Of a stretch of DNA of 31,070 bases, positions 8,321-16,011 are shown piece by piece. Origin of the DNA: an uncultured Eubacteriales bacterium. GTDB lineage: Bacteria; Bacillota; Clostridia; Oscillospirales; Oscillospiraceae. The notes below the pieces were generated by a model. The model searched no databases and was not told the origin of the DNA. It worked only from the letters and a program-made list of their open reading frames with translations. Location: NCBI GenBank assembly GCA_900546075.1, contig URBH01000023.1, positions 1-31,070 on the forward strand, given 5' to 3'. Position numbers and translations under genes: made by a program. Numbering within the stretch: the first letter of the stretch is position 1; every line of letters starts with the position of its first letter.

Positions 8321-8530
8321 ATGCTGTTTCGCAAGAAAATAGAACGCTCCTGCGCCTACTGCGCGAACGGCGCCCGTCTGGGCGGCGGGCAGATTCTGTG
8401 CGCCAAAAAGGGACTGAAAACGGTGGACGACCAGTGCCGCAAATTCAAATATGACCCCTGCAAGCGCATCCCGCCCAAGCCCAAGGCTGTGGATTTTTCC
8501 AAGTATGACAATGAGGACTTTTCTCTGTAG
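8321..8530 (+). CDS. Conserved-looking four-cysteine small protein
   Basis: A 69-residue basic protein starting ATG at 8321 with GGGAGG 7 nt upstream. It has five cysteines in a CxxC...C...C...C pattern (C11, C14, C27, C38, C46), of which the first four could form a metal site. The tail KFKYDPCKRIPPKP...DFSKYDNEDFSL is polar. I do not recognise a named family, although short 'CxxC ... F(K)YDPxKRxP' proteins of this kind are common hypothetical genes in Clostridia (recollection). It sits 34 nt before the amidohydrolase and may share its transcript. Function unknown. Confidence 0.8.
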   Translation: MLFRKKIERSCAYCANGARLGGGQILCAKKGLKTVDDQCRKFKYDPCKRIPPKPKAVDFSKYDNEDFSL

Positions 8531-8564
8531 CGAGGCATACTAAAGATGAAAGGGGCTAATTTAT

Positions 8565-9770
8565 ATGACGAAGGAACAAATTTTACAGGAAGCCAAAGCG
8601 CTTCAGGAGGAGATCAAATCCCATCGTCTGTGGCTTCACACCCACGCGGAAACCGGATTTGACCTGATGGAAACGAAGCCTTATGTAAAATCTGCACTTA
8701 CGGAGATGGGTTATGCCGTCCATGAGTGTGGAAAAGCGGGACTTGTTACAACCGTCGGCAAGCCCGGCGGGAAAGTTCTGCTGCTTCGGGCGGATATGGA
8801 CGCCCTGCCCATTGCCGAGGAAGCCGACGTGGATTTCGCCTGCAAAAACGGACGGATGCACGCCTGCGGCCATGATATGCACACCGCCATGCTGCTGGGC
8901 GCGGCGAAAATCCTGAAAGCCCACGAATCGGAACTGGGCGGTACGGTCAAGCTCATGTTCCAGCCTGCGGAGGAAATTTTCGAGGGCAGCAAGGACATGA
9001 TTGCCTCCGGCGTGCTGGAAAATCCCAGACCCGACGCAGCCCTGATGATTCATGTAGCGGCGGGAATGCCGCTCCCGGCGGGAACGGTGGTGGTCTCCGC
9101 CCCCGGTGTCAGCGCCCCAGCGGCGGACTATTTCACCATCCGGGTGCATGGCAAGGGCTGTCACGGCTCCGCGCCCCAGAATGGCATCGACCCCCTGACG
9201 GCGGCGGCGCACATCCTCATCGCTCTCCAGGAGATACACGCACGGGAGCTGTCCGCCTCCGACGAGGCAGTCCTGACCATTGGCACCTTCCACGCCGGAG
9301 AAGCCGGGAACGTTATCCCCGACACGGCGACCATGGGCGGCACCATCCGCACCTACGACGAAAAGACCCGTTCTTATCTGAAAGAGCGCATAACCGCCAT
9401 TGCGAAAAACGTGGCGGAAGCCTTCCGTGCCAGTGCAGATGTCAGCTTCGGCAGCGGTTGCCCCACCCTTGTCAACGACAAGGGGCTTTCGGAAACGGTC
9501 ACGGGGTATCTCAAAGACCTTCTGGGCGCAAACCGCGCGTTCACCACGGCAGAACTCAGCGGCGGGAAGCCTGCCCGGGGCGGCGGATCGGAGGACTTTG
9601 CCTACGTCAGCCACGAGGTTCCCTCCCTGATGCTGGCGCTGGCGGCGGGTGAACCGTCCAAGGGCTATGTTTACCCCCAGCACCATCCCAAGGTGAAATT
9701 CGACGAGAGCGTCCTTTCCACAGGCGCGGCCGTATTTGTGGATTGCGCCCTACAATATCTGAGAGAATGA
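8565..9770 (+). CDS. M20 family amidohydrolase (N-acyl-amino-acid/hippurate hydrolase type)
   Basis: A 401-residue metallohydrolase of the M20D group, which cleaves N-acyl or aminoacyl amide bonds in the cytoplasm using one or two metal ions. Seen are RADMDALP near 75-82, MHACGHDMHTAM with C101, H103 and H106, the glutamate pair E136-E137 in QPAEE, H163 in MIHVAAGMP, and a late HHPKVKFDE motif. The central dimerisation domain has GKGCHGSAPQNGIDP. Substrate cannot be told from sequence alone. The ATG has AAAGGGG 9-10 nt upstream. The next gene's ribosome site begins 3 nt after this stop, so the two are likely cotranscribed. Confidence 0.92.
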   Translation: MTKEQILQEAKALQEEIKSHRLWLHTHAETGFDLMETKPYVKSALTEMGYAVHECGKAGLVTTVGKPGGKVLLLRADMDALPIAEEADVDFACKNGRMHACGHDMHTAMLLGAAKILKAHESELGGTVKLMFQPAEEIFEGSKDMIASGVLENPRPDAALMIHVAAGMPLPAGTVVVSAPGVSAPAADYFTIRVHGKGCHGSAPQNGIDPLTAAAHILIALQEIHARELSASDEAVLTIGTFHAGEAGNVIPDTATMGGTIRTYDEKTRSYLKERITAIAKNVAEAFRASADVSFGSGCPTLVNDKGLSETVTGYLKDLLGANRAFTTAELSGGKPARGGGSEDFAYVSHEVPSLMLALAAGEPSKGYVYPQHHPKVKFDESVLSTGAAVFVDCALQYLRE

Positions 9771-9785
9771 TTGGAGGAGAAAACC

Positions 9786-10874
9786 ATGGAGGAACAAACC
9801 CGCGTCCTGGAATACAAATGCCCATGCTGCAATGCCGGTCTGCGCTTTGGGTCGGACGCTCAGAAGCTGACCTGCGAATATTGCGGCAACACCTTTGACC
9901 TCGACACCGTCCGGGCGTTCAACGAAAGCCAGAACCCCCAGGGCGACGAGGAATTTCAGTGGGAGCCGGAACAGACGGAGTCATTCAGCGAGGACGAGGA
10001 AAGCACCCTGCGTGTCTTCCAGTGTCCCTCCTGCGGCGGAGAAATCCTCTGCGACGAGAACACGGCGGCTTCCTTCTGTCCCTACTGCGAAAATCCCACC
10101 ATCATGCCCGCCCGTCTCAGCGGCGGCCTGAAGCCCGACGGCGTCATCCCCTTCCAGAAAAACAAGGAGGACGCCAAGGCCGCCTTTCTCCGTCTGTGCA
10201 AGGGCAAGCCCCTTCTTCCCAAGGGCTTTACCTCGGAACAGCGGCTGGAAAAGATCACCGGAATGTACGTCCCCTTCTGGCTGTATGACTGCGCCGCGGA
10301 TTTCAGCGGCAGCTACAAGGCCACACGGGTACATACCTGGTCGGATTCCAAGTATGAATACACCAAAACAGACCATTTCCTGCTGAAACGGGATGCGGCA
10401 GCGAATTTTGTGGGCATTCCCATGGACGGCTCTACCAAAATGGAGGACGACTTTATGGAGTCCATCGAGCCGTTTGACTACAAGCTGCTCACGTCCTTCG
10501 ATATGGCGTATCTCACCGGGTATCTTGCCGACAAGTACGACGTTCCCTCGGAAAACGGTGAGCAGCGGGTTCGTCAGCGGGTGGACGCCGCCATGGACGA
10601 CCGGCTGCAAAGCACCTTTGCCGGCTATTCCTCGGTGGTTCCCACCTCCCGGCAGCTGAACATCAAGCACAACAAAGCGCGCTACGTATTCTTCCCCGTG
10701 TGGATTCTGAACACGAAGTACAAAGACAAAATCTACACCTTCGCCATGAACGGCCAGACCGGCAAAATGACCGGCGCGTTCCCCATCTGCCCAAAGAAGA
10801 CCGCCGCATGGTTTGCCGGAATCACCGCCGGTGCCGCGTTGATCGCGTCGCTGGTACAGCTTCTGATGCTTTAA
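9786..10874 (+). CDS. Double zinc ribbon, C-terminal membrane-anchored protein (YdjG-like)
   Basis: A 362-residue protein. I chose ATG 9786 over an in-frame TTG at 9771, because GGAGGAG at 9773-9779 is then correctly spaced. Two zinc ribbons stand at the N-terminus: CPCC...CEYC (about residues 11-35) and CPSC...CPYC (about 77-104). A middle domain follows with the motif YVPFWLYDCAADFSGSY and a second VFFPVWILNTKYKDKIYTFAMNGQTGK. One helix at the extreme C-terminus (WFAGITAGAALIASLVQLLML) anchors the protein. This architecture and the next two genes resemble B. subtilis ydjG-ydjH-ydjI, whose products form a membrane complex working with PspA in envelope stress. The function here is inferred from that resemblance. 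Confidence 0.8.
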   Translation: MEEQTRVLEYKCPCCNAGLRFGSDAQKLTCEYCGNTFDLDTVRAFNESQNPQGDEEFQWEPEQTESFSEDEESTLRVFQCPSCGGEILCDENTAASFCPYCENPTIMPARLSGGLKPDGVIPFQKNKEDAKAAFLRLCKGKPLLPKGFTSEQRLEKITGMYVPFWLYDCAADFSGSYKATRVHTWSDSKYEYTKTDHFLLKRDAAANFVGIPMDGSTKMEDDFMESIEPFDYKLLTSFDMAYLTGYLADKYDVPSENGEQRVRQRVDAAMDDRLQSTFAGYSSVVPTSRQLNIKHNKARYVFFPVWILNTKYKDKIYTFAMNGQTGKMTGAFPICPKKTAAWFAGITAGAALIASLVQLLML

Positions 10875-10887
10875 GGAGGGAGACAGT

Positions 10888-11718
10888 ATGAAACACAAAC
10901 TGATTTGCCTGATTCTGTGCCTGCTGCTTTTCCCCTCTCTGTTCCTGAGCACCGGCGCGGAGCAGCAATATGTCATTGACAACGCCGATCTCATGTCTTC
11001 CTCGGAGGAAGCGGCACTGGACGAAAAGGCGCAGGCGCTTCGCCAGGAATACGGGATGGACGTGGTCATCCTGACGGTGGACAGCCTGGACGGGAAAAGG
11101 CCTCAGGACTATGCCGACGATTACTACGATTACAACGGCTATGCAGACAACGGCGTTCTGTTCCTTCTGTCCATGGAGGAACGGGACTGGTACATTTCCA
11201 CCAAGGGAAACGCCATCTATGCCCTGACGGACTACGGCATTCAGCAGGTTGGCGAAACCGCCCTTCCGTACCTGAAAAACGGCGATTATTATGGCGCTTT
11301 CGACGCTTTCCTGGATGCGCTGCCCACCTATTTTTCCGCCTACCGTGACGGCTCTCCCATTGACGGGTACGCAGACACCTCGGGCGATTACTACCACGGC
11401 GATCAGGAAGAGGTGGTCTATTATGAGCAGCCCCGGCACGTAAATGTCTGGATTTCCATTGTGATCGGCGCGGTCATCGGCGGGATCACCGTCCTCATCA
11501 TGCGCGCCTGCATGAATACCAAGCGCCCCCAGCGCAGCGCGGGCAGCTACCTGAACGACAGCTCCTACCACCTGCGCACCAATCGGGATCTGTTCCTGTA
11601 CAGCAACGTCACCAAAACCCGCATCCAGCAGGAAAGCAGCAGCTCCGGCGGTGGCGGCAGTTCCGTCCACACGTCCTCCAGCGGCAGCAGCCACGGTGGC
11701 GGCGGCGGAAAATTTTGA
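10888..11718 (+). CDS. TPM domain membrane protein (YdjH-like)
   Basis: A 276-residue protein: signal peptide or N-terminal anchor at residues 4-22, extracytoplasmic TPM domain at about 26-155 (YVIDNADLMSSSEEAALDEK, MDVVILTVDSLDGK, GVLFLLSMEERDWYISTKG), one transmembrane helix near 187-208, then a cytoplasmic tail ending in a low-complexity Gly/Ser/His stretch (about 249-276) and GGGGGKF. Such SSGGGGxSHGGGGGKF tails are typical of YdjH-type TPM proteins. It starts 13 nt after the YdjG-like gene, with AAGGAGGGAG upstream, and precedes the SPFH gene. Likely the membrane partner of its two neighbours (inference from the Bacillus ydjGHI operon). Confidence 0.85.
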   Translation: MKHKLICLILCLLLFPSLFLSTGAEQQYVIDNADLMSSSEEAALDEKAQALRQEYGMDVVILTVDSLDGKRPQDYADDYYDYNGYADNGVLFLLSMEERDWYISTKGNAIYALTDYGIQQVGETALPYLKNGDYYGAFDAFLDALPTYFSAYRDGSPIDGYADTSGDYYHGDQEEVVYYEQPRHVNVWISIVIGAVIGGITVLIMRACMNTKRPQRSAGSYLNDSSYHLRTNRDLFLYSNVTKTRIQQESSSSGGGGSSVHTSSSGSSHGGGGGKF

Positions 11719-11726
11719 TATCAAAA
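11713..11726. other. AT-rich palindrome at the end of the TPM gene
   Basis: TTTTGATATCAAAA, a perfect 14-bp palindrome covering the TGA stop (11716-11718), followed by AATTTTTT. It stands out in GC-rich surroundings. It could be a weak attenuator between the TPM and SPFH genes or simply an A/T-rich translation initiation region. Confidence 0.4.
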
Positions 11727-11752
11727 AATTTTTTACATAAGGAGAAAGCATT

Positions 11753-13072
11753 ATGGGTCTGATCAAAGCAGCATTGGGATCGGCAGGCGGCGTCCTTGCC
11801 GATCAGTGGAAAGAGTATTTCTACTGTGACAGCATGGCGGCCAACGTTCTGGTCACCAAGGGCAAAAAGCGCACCTCCTCCCGCGGCAGCAACACCAAGG
11901 GCTCTGACAACATCATTTCCAACGGCTCCGTCATCGCCGTCAACGAGGGGCAGTGCATGATGATCGTGGAGCAGGGCAAGATTGTGGAGTTCGCCGCCGA
12001 GGCCGGCGAATACACCTGGAATTCCTCCAGCGAACCCACCATTTTCCAGGGCGGTCTGGAAGGTCTGGAAAGCAGCTGGGAAACCCTCAAGCGCCGCTTC
12101 GCCTTCGGCGGAGATACCGCCAAGGATCAGCGGGTGTACTTCTTCAACCTGAAGGAGCTGGTTGGCAACAAGTACGGCACCCCCGCCCCCATCCCCTTCC
12201 GGGTCGTGGACAACAACATCGGCCTTGACATGGACGTTTCCATCCGCTGCAACGGTGAGTATTCATACAAGATCGCCGACCCCATGCTGTTCTACAAGAA
12301 CGTATGCGGCAACGTATCTCAGGACTACACCCGCGACCAGCTGGACAGTCAGCTGAAATCCGAGTTTCTCACTGCTTTGCAGCCCGCGTTTGCCCGGATT
12401 TCCGCCCAGGGCATCCGGTATTCCGCCCTGCCCGGCCACACCATGGAGCTGGCCCAGGCCATGAACGAGGTTCTGTCCGGCAAGTGGGGCGCGACAAGGG
12501 GTCTGGCCATCGTCGCCGTGGGCGTCAACTCCGTGACCGCCTCCGCTGAGGACGAGGCCACCATCAAGGAGCTGCAAAAATCCGCCGTTTTCCGCAACAC
12601 CAACATGGCAGCGGCGCACATGGTGCAGGCACAGGCCGAAGCGATGAAGACCGCCGCCGGGAATAAAAACGGCGCCATGATGGGCTTCATGGGCATGAAC
12701 ATGGCGCAGTCCGCCGGCGGCTTCAACGCCAACTCGCTGTTCCAGATGGGTCAGCAGCCGTCCGCCGCACCTGCCCCTGCCGCACCCGCTGCCCCCGCAG
12801 CCGATGCAAACACCTGGAAGTGTTCCTGCGGCGCGGTGAATACGGGCAAATTCTGTATGGAGTGCGGCGCTTCCAAGCCCGCCGACGGCTGGGTCTGCTC
12901 CTGCGGCGCAGTCAACAAGGGCAAGTTCTGCTCCGAATGCGGCGCGAAGAAGCCCGCGTCCGAGCCGCTGTACCGCTGCGACAAGTGCGGCTGGGAGCCG
13001 GAAGATCCCCGGCATCCGCCCAAATTCTGCCCTGAGTGTGGCGACAAGTTCGACGACGAGGACATCCGGTAA
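11753..13072 (+). CDS. SPFH domain protein with three C-terminal zinc ribbons (YdjI-like)
   Basis: A 439-residue protein of the SPFH/'virion core' YdjI type. The N-terminal part (about 1-290) holds the SPFH fold (MGLIKAALGSAGGVLADQWKEYF, NEGQCMMIVEQGKIVEFAAEAGEY, PIPFRVVDNNIGLDMDVSIRCNGEYSY). Then come a helical Ala/Met-rich region, a linker of Ala/Pro repeats near 335-352, and three zinc ribbons: CSCG...CMECG at 357-372, CSCG...CSECG at 382-397 and CDKCG...CPECG at 409-429. The first two are near-duplicates. In Bacillus YdjI bridges membrane partners YdjG/YdjH to PspA. Here no pspA is adjacent. AAGGAGA lies 7-8 nt before the ATG. Confidence 0.88.
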   Translation: MGLIKAALGSAGGVLADQWKEYFYCDSMAANVLVTKGKKRTSSRGSNTKGSDNIISNGSVIAVNEGQCMMIVEQGKIVEFAAEAGEYTWNSSSEPTIFQGGLEGLESSWETLKRRFAFGGDTAKDQRVYFFNLKELVGNKYGTPAPIPFRVVDNNIGLDMDVSIRCNGEYSYKIADPMLFYKNVCGNVSQDYTRDQLDSQLKSEFLTALQPAFARISAQGIRYSALPGHTMELAQAMNEVLSGKWGATRGLAIVAVGVNSVTASAEDEATIKELQKSAVFRNTNMAAAHMVQAQAEAMKTAAGNKNGAMMGFMGMNMAQSAGGFNANSLFQMGQQPSAAPAPAAPAAPAADANTWKCSCGAVNTGKFCMECGASKPADGWVCSCGAVNKGKFCSECGAKKPASEPLYRCDKCGWEPEDPRHPPKFCPECGDKFDDEDIR

Positions 13073-13081
13073 TCCGTTTAC

Positions 13082-13098
13082 CTGCGCGGAACGCGCAG
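13082..13098 (+). other. Short GC hairpin after the SPFH gene
   Basis: CTGCGCG-GAA-CGCGCAG forms a 7-bp perfect stem 10 nt past the SPFH stop. No T-run follows, so it is not a standard intrinsic terminator by itself. It may protect the mRNA 3' end or act with the hairpin at 13165-13198. Confidence 0.4.
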
Positions 13099-13164
13099 CC
13101 AAACTATGAAATCATGAGGTAATTTTTTGTTTAATAGGAATCAAATGGATATTGTGATCTGACC

Positions 13165-13210
13165 GGGAGGTTGGCAGTCACAATTCCGCAAACCTCCCAA
13201 AAGATTTTTT
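13165..13210 (+). terminator. Terminator-like hairpin between the SPFH and RNHCP genes
   Basis: GGGAGGTT (13165-13172) pairs with AACCTCCC (13191-13198) across an 18-nt loop that can add two more pairs. A T6 run stands at 13205-13210, but six nucleotides separate it from the stem, which weakens the terminator reading. It lies in the leader of the RNHCP gene, so regulation of that gene is an alternative. Confidence 0.45.
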
Positions 13211-13237
13211 ACAAAACTTTTAGGAGGAATTCCCAAA

Positions 13238-13642
13238 ATGAACCGGGAAAACAAAAGAAAACAGTACGAAAAAGGCTATTATAAAACTCACCCCTGCGAT
13301 GAAAGCTTTCCCTGCCGGAACTGCGGATATCCCGTCGTCCCGGCGGGCGCGGGGAGCAACCACCGGAACCATTGCCCCAACTGCCTGTGTTCCGTGCATC
13401 TGGACATTGAACCGGGCGACCGGGCATCGGACTGCGGCGGACTGATGGAGCCGGTGGCGGTGTGGGTTCGGAAAAACGGCGAATGGGCGATCATCCACCG
13501 CTGCCGCCGGTGCGGCGCGTTCAGCTCCAACCGGGTCGCGGCGGACGATAATCCCGTCAAGCTCATGTCCATCGCCATGAAGCCCATCGGCAATCCGCCC
13601 TTCCCCATTGAGCGGATGGCGGAGATCACCGAAAAGCTGTAA
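13238..13642 (+). CDS. RNHCP domain zinc protein
   Basis: A 134-residue protein containing the motif that names the RNHCP domain: RNHCPNC at residues 43-49, following FPCRNCGYPVV (C26, C29). Further cysteines/histidines (DCGG near 66, HRCRRCG near 88-94) could complete metal sites. Biochemical function is unknown in the family, which also occurs in actinobacteria and firmicutes. The ATG has AGGAGG 10-11 nt upstream. It is the last plus-strand gene before a convergent operon and follows three genes of which two also carry zinc ribbons. Confidence 0.9.
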   Translation: MNRENKRKQYEKGYYKTHPCDESFPCRNCGYPVVPAGAGSNHRNHCPNCLCSVHLDIEPGDRASDCGGLMEPVAVWVRKNGEWAIIHRCRRCGAFSSNRVAADDNPVKLMSIAMKPIGNPPFPIERMAEITEKL

Positions 13643-13652
13643 TCACACACAA

Positions 13653-13680
13653 ATGCCCCCGGCCATATGGCCGGGGGCAT
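13653..13680. terminator. Bidirectional terminator, perfect 28-bp palindrome
   Basis: ATGCCCCCGGCCAT followed at once by its exact reverse complement. It sits between the convergent RNHCP gene (stop 13642) and ispA (stop 13704). On the plus side a T-rich tail follows at a distance (CTCTGTCTTTTGTCGGTTTTTG). On the minus side the tail is TTGTGTGTGATT. Very probably ends both transcripts. Confidence 0.8.
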
Positions 13681-13703
13681 GCTCTGTCTTTTGTCGGTTT
13701 TTG

Positions 13704-14579
13704 TCATACCCGCCGGGTGGTCAGGCTGTGGGCGAGGGTGATGATGTATTCGGTATCTTCAAACACGGACAGGGCAGAAATGGCATAATCCGTATATTTC
13801 TTCACCAATTCCTCGCACTTTTCCAGGCCATACAGTCGGACGAAGGTATTCTTCTCCCCGTCCACGCCGATGGCCTTACCAAGCTCCGACTGGGTTCCGA
13901 TGACGTCCAGCATATCGTCCCGAATCTGGAACGCAATCCCCAGCCCCGCCGCGAACTGACAGGCAGCCTCAAACTGCTCGTCTGACGCGCCGCCGGCAAT
14001 CGCGCCCAGGGCGCAGGCGGCATTGATAAGGGCGCCGGTCTTCCGGGACTGAATATCCAGAACCTCCTGCTCGCTCAGCTCCCGCTCCTGACTCATGATG
14101 TCCAGCACCTGACCGCCCACCATGCCGGAAGAACCGGCGCACTCCGCCAGCAGCCCGATGGCCGTCGCCATGTCCTCCGGCCTTACCAGTTTGGCCTTGG
14201 ACGCCACCATAAAGGCATCCGTCAGCAGGGCGTCTCCCGCCAGGACAGCCATGCCCTCACCGAAAATTTTGTGGTTTGTCAGCCGTCCCCGGCGGTAATC
14301 GTCGTTGTCCATGCAGGGCAGATCGTCGTGAATCAGGCTGTATGTATGAATCATCTCCACGGCGGCGGCGAAGGGCGCGGCGTCCTTCCAGTCCCGCCCG
14401 CACAGGCGGCAGAACTCAAAGGCAAAAATCGGCCGCAGGCGCTTCCCTCCTGCCAGCAGACTGTATTCCATGGCCTTGTAGAGATCCTTCTGGGGCGCGC
14501 CGTGGAAGGGGACATAGAAATCCTTCAGATAGCTTTCCACATATTCCCGGTATTCCCGGTTCCTACTGTCAAGGCTCAT
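13704..14579 (-). CDS. ispA: Polyprenyl (farnesyl diphosphate) synthase
   Basis: A trans-prenyltransferase making farnesyl diphosphate from DMAPP/GPP and IPP, the precursor of undecaprenyl carrier lipid and quinones. The 291-residue protein has GGKRLRP near 44-50, the first aspartate-rich motif DDLPCMDND with D85, D86 and D91, and the second as IRDDMLD near 218-224. GQ(x)LDIMS and KTGALI motifs lie between, as in FPP/GGPP synthases. The start overlaps xseB by 11 nt. Its place at the end of nusB-xseA-xseB-ispA is standard for Clostridia, although the usual dxs follow-on is absent. Confidence 0.94.
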   Translation of the reverse strand: MSLDSRNREYREYVESYLKDFYVPFHGAPQKDLYKAMEYSLLAGGKRLRPIFAFEFCRLCGRDWKDAAPFAAAVEMIHTYSLIHDDLPCMDNDDYRRGRLTNHKIFGEGMAVLAGDALLTDAFMVASKAKLVRPEDMATAIGLLAECAGSSGMVGGQVLDIMSQERELSEQEVLDIQSRKTGALINAACALGAIAGGASDEQFEAACQFAAGLGIAFQIRDDMLDVIGTQSELGKAIGVDGEKNTFVRLYGLEKCEELVKKYTDYAISALSVFEDTEYIITLAHSLTTRRV

Positions 14580-14802
14580 CCTGGAAGTCCTCCTCCACTG
14601 GGCTGCCGTCCGGGGCAGTCATGATCTTTTTCACCTGAAGCTGGGCGTCGTCCAGCAGCTTCTGGCAGCTTCGCACCAGCTCGGTGCCCTCCTGAAAGAG
14701 CTTCAAGGACTCTTCCAGAGCCACGTCACCCCGTTCCATAGCCCGGACGATCTGCTCCAGACGTGCCATGGACTCCTCAAAGGTTTTGTTCTGCGGATTC
14801 AT
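14569..14802 (-). CDS. xseB: Exodeoxyribonuclease VII small subunit
   Basis: A 77-residue helical protein with the family pattern FEESMARLEQIVRAMERGDVALEESLKLFQEGTELVRSCQKLLDDA, the two-helix hairpin of XseB. Several copies bind one XseA to form the single-strand-specific exonuclease VII. Its ATG overlaps the xseA stop (ATGA), with GGAGGAAG 4-5 nt upstream. The tail LQVKKIMTAPDGSPVEEDFQDEP is longer than minimal XseB but not unusual. Confidence 0.95.
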   Translation of the reverse strand: MNPQNKTFEESMARLEQIVRAMERGDVALEESLKLFQEGTELVRSCQKLLDDAQLQVKKIMTAPDGSPVEEDFQDEP

Positions 14803-16010
14803 CGCGCTTCCTCCTTTTTATCCATTACGGTTGCGGACAGTTTCCCGTCGCTCAGCAGGACGCTGACCCGCTCTCCCAGCTCCACCTGCCGGACGGAGCG
14901 GAGTACCTCCCCCGCTTCCGTCTGCGCCATGGAGTAGCCCCGGGTCAGCACTTTCAGGGGGCTCATGGCGTCCAGCTTGGAAACGGCGGCAATGTAGCGT
15001 TGGTTTTTCCGGGTAATGCTCTGGTTCTGCGCCGCAATCAGGCGGTTTTTCAGCAGCTCCAGACTTTTCTCCCGCTGCTCGATGTACCCCGTGGGGCTTC
15101 GCAGTGCGGGGGACTGGGACAGTACGTCCAAATGCTGCCGCGCCGCCTTCAACTGGCGGCTCAGGGCGGACGCCATGGCGCTGGACATGGCGTCCAGATT
15201 CTGCCGCAAAGCGTCCTGATCCGGCACGGCAAGCTCCGCCGCGTTGGATGGCGTCGCCGCCCGAAGATCGGCCACGTAGTCGGAAATGGTCACATCCGGC
15301 TCGTGTCCCACGGCGGAGATCACCGGAATCTCCGATTCATAAATGGCATGGGCGACCAGTTCGTCGTTAAACGCCCACAAATCTTCAATGGAGCCGCCGC
15401 CCCGACCCACGATCAGCAGGTCGGCCAGCCTGTAGCGGTTGGCATACCGGATGGCCGCGGCGATCTCCCCCGGCGCTTCCGCGCCCTGCACCCGCACAGG
15501 CAGCAGCCGCACCTTTGTCAGCGGATAGCGTTTTCTGAGAATCCGGAGCATATCATGCACCGCCGCACCGGCGGAACTGGTGACGATGCCGATGGTGCCG
15601 GGGCATTTGGGCAGCGGCTTTTTGTGGGCTGGGTCAAATAACCCCTGCGCCGCCAGCTTTTTCTTCAGCTGCTCAAAGGCGGCGTACAGGTCGCCTACGC
15701 CGTCCATAGCCATGGCGGCGCAGTACAGCTGATACGCCCCGTCTCTGGGATAGACCGTGACCTTGCCCATGGCAATGACCTTCATGCCGTTATCCGGCCG
15801 GAATCGCAGGCGCATGGCGTTGCCCTTGAACATGACGCACTTCAAGGCCGCTCCTTCGTCTTTCAGCGTGAAATAGTGGTGTCCCGACGGGTAGACCTTA
15901 TAATTGCTGATCTCGCCCCGGACGGCCACCTGTCCCAGAAAGGGGTCGTCGTCCAGCCGCCCGCGGATGTATTCGGTTAATTGGGTAATGGACAGAACGT
16001 TCTGAGCCAT
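14799..16010 (-). CDS. xseA: Exodeoxyribonuclease VII large subunit
   Basis: XseA carries the catalytic centre of exonuclease VII, which degrades single-stranded DNA to oligonucleotides. The 403-residue protein has an N-terminal OB-fold (VAVRGEISNYKVYPSGHHYFTLKDE), then the catalytic core with GTIGIVTSSAGAAVHDML, RGGGSIEDLWAFNDE and ISAVGHEPD(V)TISDYVAD motifs, and a long helical region binding XseB. The ATG has GGAGGAAT upstream and lies 1 nt after the preceding stop. Confidence 0.97.
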   Translation of the reverse strand: MAQNVLSITQLTEYIRGRLDDDPFLGQVAVRGEISNYKVYPSGHHYFTLKDEGAALKCVMFKGNAMRLRFRPDNGMKVIAMGKVTVYPRDGAYQLYCAAMAMDGVGDLYAAFEQLKKKLAAQGLFDPAHKKPLPKCPGTIGIVTSSAGAAVHDMLRILRKRYPLTKVRLLPVRVQGAEAPGEIAAAIRYANRYRLADLLIVGRGGGSIEDLWAFNDELVAHAIYESEIPVISAVGHEPDVTISDYVADLRAATPSNAAELAVPDQDALRQNLDAMSSAMASALSRQLKAARQHLDVLSQSPALRSPTGYIEQREKSLELLKNRLIAAQNQSITRKNQRYIAAVSKLDAMSPLKVLTRGYSMAQTEAGEVLRSVRQVELGERVSVLLSDGKLSATVMDKKEEAR

Positions 16011-16011
16011 G

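Noticed and set aside
12263..13102. 279-codon minus-strand frame opposite the SPFH gene
   Set aside because: Gly/Ala/Val/His-rich antisense frame; the plus-strand frame has SPFH and zinc ribbon motifs.
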